From NCBI RefSeq assembly GCF_010548275.1, contig NZ_JAAGLT010000012.1:1-64000 (forward strand): a DNA stretch of 64,000 nucleotides, read 5' to 3'. Below, piece after piece: positions 18,301 to 27,300 of the stretch. The position numbers and the translations under genes were made by a program. The stretch is from Streptomyces sp. SID12488. Lineage in GTDB: Bacteria > Actinomycetota > Actinomycetes > Streptomycetales > Streptomycetaceae. How positions within the stretch are numbered: position 1 is the stretch's first letter; each line of letters begins with the position of its first letter. Below the pieces are notes generated by a model that saw nothing but the letters and a program-made list of their open reading frames with translations, had not been told where the DNA came from and ran no database searches.

Positions 18301-21300
18301 GCCCGAGCCGACGCCGATCTCAAGAATCCTGCGGGGCTTCAGCGAGCGGATCCGCTCCACCGTGGCCTCGCGCCACTCCCGCATGTGGTCGAAGGGGATG
18401 GGCTGTCCGTCGTAGGAGGAGTCCCAGCCGGCGTACTCCTCGGTGAAGACGGCGGTGCTGATCTCCTCGTACTCGTCGGAGTAGATCTCCTGCCACTCGC
18501 CGACCTGGTCGCGCTCGGCGAAGGCCCGGTCGTCGACGGTGAGCTGGGCGGGGACGACGTATCCGACGAGGCGTTCGTCGCGGACGATCACGGCGGCGTG
18601 GGCGACCCGGTCGTGCTGGGCGAGGGCGGTCTCGATCTCGCCGAGCTCGACGCGGTAGCCGCGGATCTTGACCTGGTCGTCGGTGCGGCCGAGGAAGTCG
18701 AGGTTGCCGTCGGGGTTGCGGCGGACCAGGTCACCGGTGCGGTACATGCGCTCGCCCGGTTCACCGAACGGGTCGGCGACGAACCGCTCGGCCGTGAGGG
18801 CGGGCCGGTCCAGATAGCCGCGGGCCAGGCCGATTCCGGCGATGTACAGCTCACCCGGGACACCCTCGGGGACCGGGCGCAGCCAGGCGTCCAGGATGTG
18901 GGCGCGGGTGCCACGGATCGGACGGCCGACGGTGGGTGTGGCGCTGTCGAGCGTGCCGCCGCCGAGCGTGTTGATGGTGTACTCGGTCGGCCCGTAGAGG
19001 TTGTAGCCGTATGTGCCCTCGGTGTCGCGCAGCCGGTTCCACACCGTCTCCGACACGGCCTCGCCGCCGAGCAGCACCAGCGGCGGGCGATGGCCCTCCA
19101 ACAGGCCTTCCTCGATGAGGAGATGGGCGTAGGTCGGGGTCACGTTGACGACGTCGACGCGATGGCGCTCGCAGTAGGCGACCAGGGCCTCGGCGTCGCG
19201 CCTCAACTCCTCGTCGCAGATGTGGACTTCATGCCCCTCGACGAGCCACAGCAGTTCCTCCCACGACATGTCGAAGGCGAAGGAGACGGTGTGCGCGATG
19301 CGCAGCCTGCGTCCGCCCGACGACGCGATCGCCGGTTCGAAGATCTCCTTCTGGTGGTTGAGCTGCATGTTGGTCAGACCCCGGTACGGCGTGACGACGC
19401 CCTTGGGGCGGCCGGTGGAACCGGAGGTGTAGATGACGTACGCCGGGTGTTCCAAGCTGAAGGTGCGGGAGACCAAGTCGCCCGGTAGCGCATCGAGTTC
19501 GGCGGCGGTCTCCGGGTCGTCGAGGAGCACGCGAGGTGTGTCGCCCACCAGTCGCGCGGACACGGCGGCCGTGGACAGCAGCATCGTCGGCCGGGCGTCG
19601 TCGAGCATCGCGGCGAGCCGGTCGTCCGGGTAGTCCAGCTCCAGCGGCAGATAGGCGGCGCCCGTGCGCAGTACGGCGAACAGGGCGACGACCATGTCGA
19701 GCGAGCGGGGCAGCCCGAGGGCGACGACCCGCTCGGGGGCGGCGCCCCACGCGATCAGGAGCCGGGCCATCTGGTTGATACGGCTGTCGAGTTCGGCGTA
19801 GGTCAGGGTGCGGTCGCCGAAGACGACGGCCGTGGCATCAGGGGTGGCGGCGGCCTGGGCGGCCAGCAGGTCGGCGATGGTGTCCGTGGGGTCGGGGACC
19901 CGTCCGGAGGCCCGCTCGTGCCCCAACTCGGCCTGCTCGGCCGGGAGCAGTGGGTCGAGGCCGCCCACCGGGGCGTCGAGGTCGTGGGTGAGCCGGTCCA
20001 GGAGGAGGGTGAAGCGGTCGAGCAGGTCCTGTGCCTGGGGGCGGGCGATGACGTCGGCGCGGTGGGTCAGGGTGACCCGGATGGAGCGGCCCGGGGTGAC
20101 GACGAGGTTGACCGGGTAGTGGGTCGCGTCGACGTTGGCGACGGCCGTGGCGCCGTGCCGGCTGCTCAGCTCGGCGAGCCGCTCCTCGGTGTCGTTGTTG
20201 CGCAGCACGAACAGCGTGTCGAACAGCCGTCGGTGCCCGGTCTCGGCCTGGAGCACACCCAGACCCAGATACTCGTACGGCATCACGGCGAGCCGCTCGT
20301 CCTGGACGCGGCGCAGCAGCCCGAGCACCGGCTCGGCCGGGTCATAGGCGATGCGGGCCGGGACGGTGTTGAGGAACATGCCGATGACGTTCTCGATGTC
20401 CGGCACCTCGCTCGGCCGGCCGGCGACGGTCGTGCCGAAGACGACGTCGGTACGGCCGGTCGCGCTCGCCAGGGTGAGCCCCCAGGCCGCGTTGAGCACG
20501 GTGTTCAGGGTCAGCCCGTGGAGCCGCCCGATGGCGCGCAGCCGTTCGCCCACCTCGTCGGGGACGAGGACGTCGAGGCTTTCCGGGATGTCGGGTTCCA
20601 GGCCCTGGTCGGCGGCGGCGAGCAGGGTGGGTTCGTCGAGTCCGGCGAGGGCGCGGCGCCAGGCGCCGGTGGCGACGGCCGTGTCCTGGACCTCCAGCCA
20701 GGTCAGGTAGTCACGGTAGTTGCCGGGGGCGGGCAGGGTGCTCGCGTCGCCGCCGTTCTCGTACAGGGCGAAGAGCTGGTCGAGGAAGATCCAGGCCGAC
20801 CAGCCGTCCCAGAGGAGCAGATGGCGCCCGACGACGAGCCGGTCGCCCCGGTCCGCGCCGAGGCGGACGAGGAGCATACGGAAGAGCAGGGGCCGGGTGA
20901 GGTCGAAGCGACGGGAGCGTTCGGCGTCGGTCAACTCCCGCAGCCGTACGTCCTGTTCGGCTTCCGGCAGCCCGGACAGGTCGACCTCTTCGAGCGGGAT
21001 CTCGGGGTCGCGCACGATGAACTGCACCGGCTGGCGCAGACCCTCGCTGGTGAACCCGGCGCGCAGGCTGGGGTTGCGGGCAAGCAACACCCGTACCGCG
21101 GTGCGGAGTCGGTCGGTGTCGAGGGGTTCGGCGAGGTCGAAGGACTCGTGGACGGTGTAGACGTCCAGGGCGCTGTCGTCGTACGTCGAGTGGAAGAACA
21201 GGCCTTCCTGGAGCGGGGCCAGCGGCCAGATGTCCTCGACGGGGGCGGGGCTGAGCCGGTGGACGCGCTCGGTCTCCTCGGCCGTGAGGGTGAACGAGGA

Positions 21301-24300
21301 ACGCAGGGCGGACACTTCGGCCACCGGCGCCGCCGCTGCCGCGAGGGCGGCCGGGGTGCGGTACTCGAAGACGTCACGCGGGTTGAGGTCGAGGCCCGCC
21401 CGGCGGGCACGGCTGGAGACTCCGATGGAGGTGATGCTGTCGCCGCCGAGCATGAAGAAGTCGTCGTCGATACCGACGCCTTCGAGCTTCAGTACGGCGG
21501 CGAAGATCCCGGTGAGGGCGAGTTCCCGCTCGTTGCGCGGGGCGCGCGTCTCGGCTCGTACCGCGTGCGGGGCGGGCAGCGCGGCCCGGTCCAGTTTGCC
21601 GCTCGGAGTGAGCGGGAGGACGTCGAGGACGACGTAGGCGGCCGGGACGACGGCGGCGGGCAGCTCCTGGGCGAGCGCGGCCTGGAGTTCGGCGGGCGGC
21701 GCGACATCGGCATCGTGGGCCGGCACGACGTACGCGACCAGTTGGCCGCCGTGCACGGTGACGGCGGACTGAGCGACCGTCGACTGACGGCTCAACGCGG
21801 CCTCGATCTCGCCGAGTTCGATGCGGTTGCCCCGGATCTTCACCTGACGGTCGGTGCGGCCGAGGTACTCGATGACACCGTCGGCACGTCGGCGCACGAG
21901 GTCACCGGTGCGGTACATGCGTGCGCCGGGCTCCCCGTACGGGTCGGCGACGAACCGCTCGGCGGTCAGCTCCGGCCGGGCGTGATAGCCGCGCGCCAGC
22001 TGGACGCCCGTCAGGTACAGCTCGCCGGGGGTCCCCTCGGGCGCCGGGCGCAGGCAGGAGTCCAGGACCCGCAGGCCCGTGTTCCAGACCGGGCGCCCGA
22101 TGGGCACGGTGGTGCCGGGCGTGCCGTCGTAGGGGTGGTACGTCACGTCGACGGCCGCCTCGGTGGGGCCGTACAGGTTGTGCAGCGGTACGCCGGTCAG
22201 CTCGCGCCAGCGGGCGGCGGCGGCGCCGGGCAGCGCCTCGCCGCTGCTGAAGACGTTGCGCAGGGACGCGGCCCAGGCCGGGTCGGCGGTGATCTCGTCG
22301 GACTGGAGGAAGGCCTCCAGCATCGACGGCACGAAGTGCAGTGCGGTGACGCCCTGTTCGCGGATCAGCCCCGCGAGGTAGGCGGGGTCACGGTGTCCGT
22401 CCGGGCGGGCGAGGACCACGGCGGCGCCCTCGCGCAGCGCCCAGAAGAACTCCCAGACGCTGACGTCGAAGCTGGCCGGGGTCTTTTGCAGCACCCGGTC
22501 GCCGGCGGTCACTCCGTACTCACCCTGCATCCACGCAAGCCGGTTGAGGATGGCCCGGTGGGTGACGACGACGCCCTTGGGGCGGCCGGTGGACCCGGAG
22601 GTGTAGATCAGGTAGGCCGGGTCGTCGGGGTGTGCGGGAAGGGGAGGGAGCGGTTCGGGGCCCGCCTTCGACGGGGCGTCGAGCAGCACAAGGGCGTGCC
22701 CTGTGGGGAGTTGGGGGGCGGTCGCCGAGGTGGTCACCACGGTCTCGGCACCGGAGTCGGCGAGCATGTGGGTCACCCGGTCGGCGGGATAGTCCACGTC
22801 GACCGGGAGATAGGCGGCGCCCGACTTCAGTACACCGAGCAGCGCGACCATCAGCTCGGCCGAGCGCGGCACTGCGACGGCGACAACAGTGCCGGGCCCG
22901 GCACCCCGGGCGGTCAGTCGACCCGCCAACTCGCCCGCTCTGGCATCGAGTTCGCGATAGGTGAGCGTCTCACCCTCGTACACGACCGCCGTGGCCTGCG
23001 GGCTGCGGGCCACCTGTGCCTCGAAGGCCGCCGCGAGGGTCGTGCCGGGGATGTCACGGTGTTCGCCGGTCGGGTGGGCCTCGAGGAGTTCCTCGGCCGA
23101 CAGCAGGTCCACGTCGGCGACGGACTGCCCCGGGTCAGCGGCAAGGGCGTGCAGGATTCGGGAGAGTCGCTCCGCGATCCGGCGTACGGCCTCGGCGTCG
23201 AGCCGCTGGGCGTGGTGCTTGAGCCGCAGGTCGAGACGTCGGCCCGGCTTGACGATCAGGGCGAGCGGATAGTGGACGGCGTCGTGGAACTCGTGGCCCG
23301 TGAGCCGGAGCGTGCCGGTCGGGTCGGCGAGGCCGGTCGCGGCCGGGTAGTTCTCGAACACGACCAGGGTGTCGAAGAGTTCACCGGCGCCCGCGAGGCC
23401 CGCGACGCGCTGGAGTTCAGCGAGGCCGAGGTGCTGGTGGTCCAGCAGCTGGGCCTGCTCGTCCTGGAGTCGGCCGAGGAGATCGGCGAGCGTGTCGGAG
23501 GGCTCCCAACGGAAGCGCGTCGGGAGGGTGTTGATGAACAGGCCGATCATGGACTCGATGCCCTCGACCTCGGCGTCACGCCCCGAGACCGTCGTACCGA
23601 ACACCACGTCCTGGCGTGCGGTGAGCCGCCCGATGAGCAGCCCCCAGGCGCCCTGGACGACCGCGCCCAGGGTCACTCCGTGCTCCCGCGCCCGCGCCGC
23701 GAGACGGGCGGTCACCTGCTCGGACAGTTCGAGACGGATCTGCGCGGGCTCGACGGGCGTACCGTCGGCCGGGGCCTCGACGAGCCGGGTGGGCTCCTCG
23801 ACCCCGGCGAGGGCCGTACGCCAGGCCGTGCGCGCGGCCTCGCGGTCGGCGGTGGCCAGTCGGCGCAGGTAGGCGCTGTACGGCGCGGGCTGCGGCAGCG
23901 CGGCCGGGGTGTCCCCATATGAGGCCATCAGCTCGCGGTGCAGGACGGGCAACGACCAGCCGTCGGCGACGATGTGATGGAACGTCAGGAGAAGTCGACT
24001 GCGGTGCCCGTCGAGGCGGATCAGCGCGCAGCGCATGAGAGGCGGGTTGGCGAGGTCGAAGCGGCGGGCGCGTTCGGCGGCGGCGGCCGCGTCGGCGAGC
24101 GGTGTGCGGGCGGGCCCGTCGTGGACGGTCAGGTCGACTTCGCGCCAGGGCAGTTCGAGGTCCGCGGCGATGATCTGCACGGGCTGCCCGTCCGGGCGGC
24201 GGCGGAAGCAGGCGCGCAGCGGGGCGTGCCGGTCCAGGACACGCTGGGCGGCCCGGCGCAAGGCTGTGCCGTCGACCGGTCCGGTCAGTTCGAGGGCCTG

Positions 24301-27300
24301 CTGGACGACGTACGCGTCGAGGTCCGCGCCGTCGACGAGGGAGTGGAAGTAGAACCCCTCCTGGAGCGGGCTCAGCGGCAGCGACTCCTCGATGGTGACC
24401 GGGAAAGCGCCCTGGATCTCAGCGAGTTCGGCATCGGTGAGGCTGATGAGCGGGGCGCCCGGCGCCGCGTCCTGAGGGTCTTCGCGGACGAGATCGCCGG
24501 CTGCCGCCGCGAGCGCCGCGACCGTGCGGTGCTTGAAGACGTCCCTTGAGGTGAGGCGCAGGCCGGCGCGGCGGGCGTGGACGAGGAGCTGTATGGCGGT
24601 GATGCTGTCGCCGCCAAGGGCGAAGAAGTCGTCGTCGATGGTCGCGGAGCGCAGGCCGAGGACATCGGCGTAGGCCGCGCACAGGAGTTCCTCGCGGGTG
24701 TCGCGGGGCGGGCGGCCGGTGCTGAGGGCGCCGTAGTCGGGGGTCGGCAGCGCGGCGGCGTCGAGTTTGCCGCTGGGGGTGACCGGGAGGCGGTCGAGGG
24801 GGACGACGGCCGCGGGGACCATGTACTCCGGCAGCTGGTCGACCGCGTACGAACGCAGCGCCCGCATCAGGGCGTTGACATCCCGGAAGGGTGCCGGGCG
24901 GTTGGCGTGCGGGGCGTTGCCGGACGGGCGGTAGAGGCCGGTGAGGGGGGTGTCACCGAGGGCGAAGACAATGTCGAGGCTGCCGTCGTCGGCGGTGCCG
25001 TTCCAGGTGACGGCGGTCCGGTGGCCGTACCGCGCGCCGAGCGCGTGGAAGACCTCCGGGTCCGGGGCGTCCGCCGTGCGGCTGCTGTCGTCCAGGGCGG
25101 ACAGCGCGGCGAGGTCCTCGGCGAGACGGGCGTTGGGAACGCCGGTGACCCGGAGCAGCGAGGGCCCCTCGGCCAGGCGGGCTTCGAGTGCCTCCGGCCC
25201 GCCCCAGACGATCTCCTCGGCGTCGGCAGGCTCCCGGGCAGCGGTTCGCTTGCTGAGCACCACGTCGTAGCGGTACCGGGTCAGTTCGTTGTGGTGGGCG
25301 CCGCGCTTGACGTGGATCTCGGCGTCGAAGCCGTCGAGGGCCGCGAAGTAGTCGGGGTCCAGGAGGAGTTCGCCCTCCCAGGCGACCGACCGCTCGACGG
25401 CGGCCCGCAGGGCCTGCTTGTCCTCCGTGTCGCCGGTGCGGCGGCTCTCGACGGCCGCGCGCAGGCAGCGCAGCAGCCGGGCGTTGCGCACATCACCGAT
25501 GAACAGCCGGCCGCCGGGGGCGAGGAGGGTACCGACCGCCCGGACGACGTCGGTCAGATAGTCGGCGCTCGGGAAGTACTGGGCGACGGAGTTGATGACG
25601 ACGGTGTCGAAGTGGCCCTGCGGCAACCCCGTGGTGTCGTGGGCGGGCTGGGCGGACAGCCGGACCCGGTCGGCGAGTTCGGGTATCGCGTCGACCTGGG
25701 TGCGCAGGGCGCGCACCGCCTCCTCGGAGAGGTCGGTGCCCCAGTACTCCGCACAGTCGGGTGCGATGCGGGAGAGGATCAGGCCGCTGCCGACGCCGAT
25801 CTCCAGGACACGGCCGGGCGCGAGTTCCCCGATGCGGGCGACGGTCGCCGAGCGCCACTCGCGCATCTCCGCGACGGGGATGGGCAGCCCGTCGTACATG
25901 CTGTTCCAGCCCGCGAAGTTCTCGCGGAACCCGGCGAGTTGTTCCTGGCTGCCCTCTGATCCGGCTGCCGCGTAAAGGAGTTCGTGGAGGTCCTTCCACT
26001 CCCGGACCTGCTCGGTGGCGTCCGGGACGGTCTCGCCGTCCAGGGCCGGGACGATGTACGCGGCGAGCCGCCGGTCCCCGGGCCGGTCCTCGCGTACGAC
26101 GACCGCCGCCTGGTCGACGGCCGGGTGGCCGCGCAGTACGGACTCGATCTCGCCCGGCTCGATACGGAAGCCGCGGATCTTCACCTGGGAGTCGGCGCGG
26201 CCCAGGAACACCAGACGGCCGTCGGCCTGCCAACGCACCAGGTCGCCGGTGCGGTAGAGGCGTTCGCCGGGGGCGCCGAACGGGTCGGCGACGAACCGCT
26301 CGGCGGTCAGGTCGGGGCGCCCGAGGTAACCGCGGGCCAGTCCGGCGCCGCCGAGGTACAACTCGCCCGGAACACCGGCCGGGACGGGCTCCAGGCGGGC
26401 GTCCAGGACGTACGCACGCGTGCCCGGGTCCGGGAGGCCGATGGGGACGATGGAGCCGGCCGGGATGTCCGGGTCGCACAGGCCGAGGGTGGAGTTGGTG
26501 GTGGCCTCGGTCGGGCCGTACGCGTTGAACATCATCCTGTCGCGCGCGTACCGTCCGACCAGCTCGGGCGAGACGCGTTCGGTACCCGCGAGCAGGGTGG
26601 CGGGCGGGAGTTCGACGTCCTCGGGCATCGCGGCGAGCAGCGCGGGCGGCAGGATCATGAACGTGATGCCGTGCGCGTGGGCGTAGTCGGCCAGCGCCGG
26701 GCCGGGTACCCGGCGTTCGGACGGTACGACGACGAGCCGCCCGCCGGACAGCAGGCCGAGGCACAGGTCCCAGAACGCCACGTCGAAGCTGGGCGAGGCG
26801 AACTGGAGCACCCGGCTGTGCGGGCCGATCCCGAACCGCTCGGTCTGCGTGGCGACCAGCTTGGCGACGCCCGCGTGGGTGAGGACGACGCCCTTGGGGC
26901 GACCGGTGGAGCCGGAGGTGTAGATGACGTAGGCGGCGTTGGCGATGGTCAGCGCGCTCGGATCGGCGCCTGTGGGCCGACGCTCCGCCAGTTCACCTAT
27001 GACGTCGGGCGAGTCGAGGACGACGACGGCCATGCCGTCGTTCGCCGGGAGGTCCGCGGCGACCTCGGCGGTGGTGACCAGGCAGACGGGGTCGGCGTCG
27101 GCCAGCATGTAGGAGATGCGGTCGGCCGGGTAGTCGGTGTCGACCGGCAGGTAGGCGGCGCCGGACTTCAGTACCGCGACCTCGGCGACGATCAGTTCCG
27201 CCGAGCGAGGTACCGCGAGGGCGACCACACGCTCGGGTCCGGCACCCCGGGCGATCAGTGCGGACGCCAACCGGCCCGCACGGTCGTCGAGTTCGGCGTA

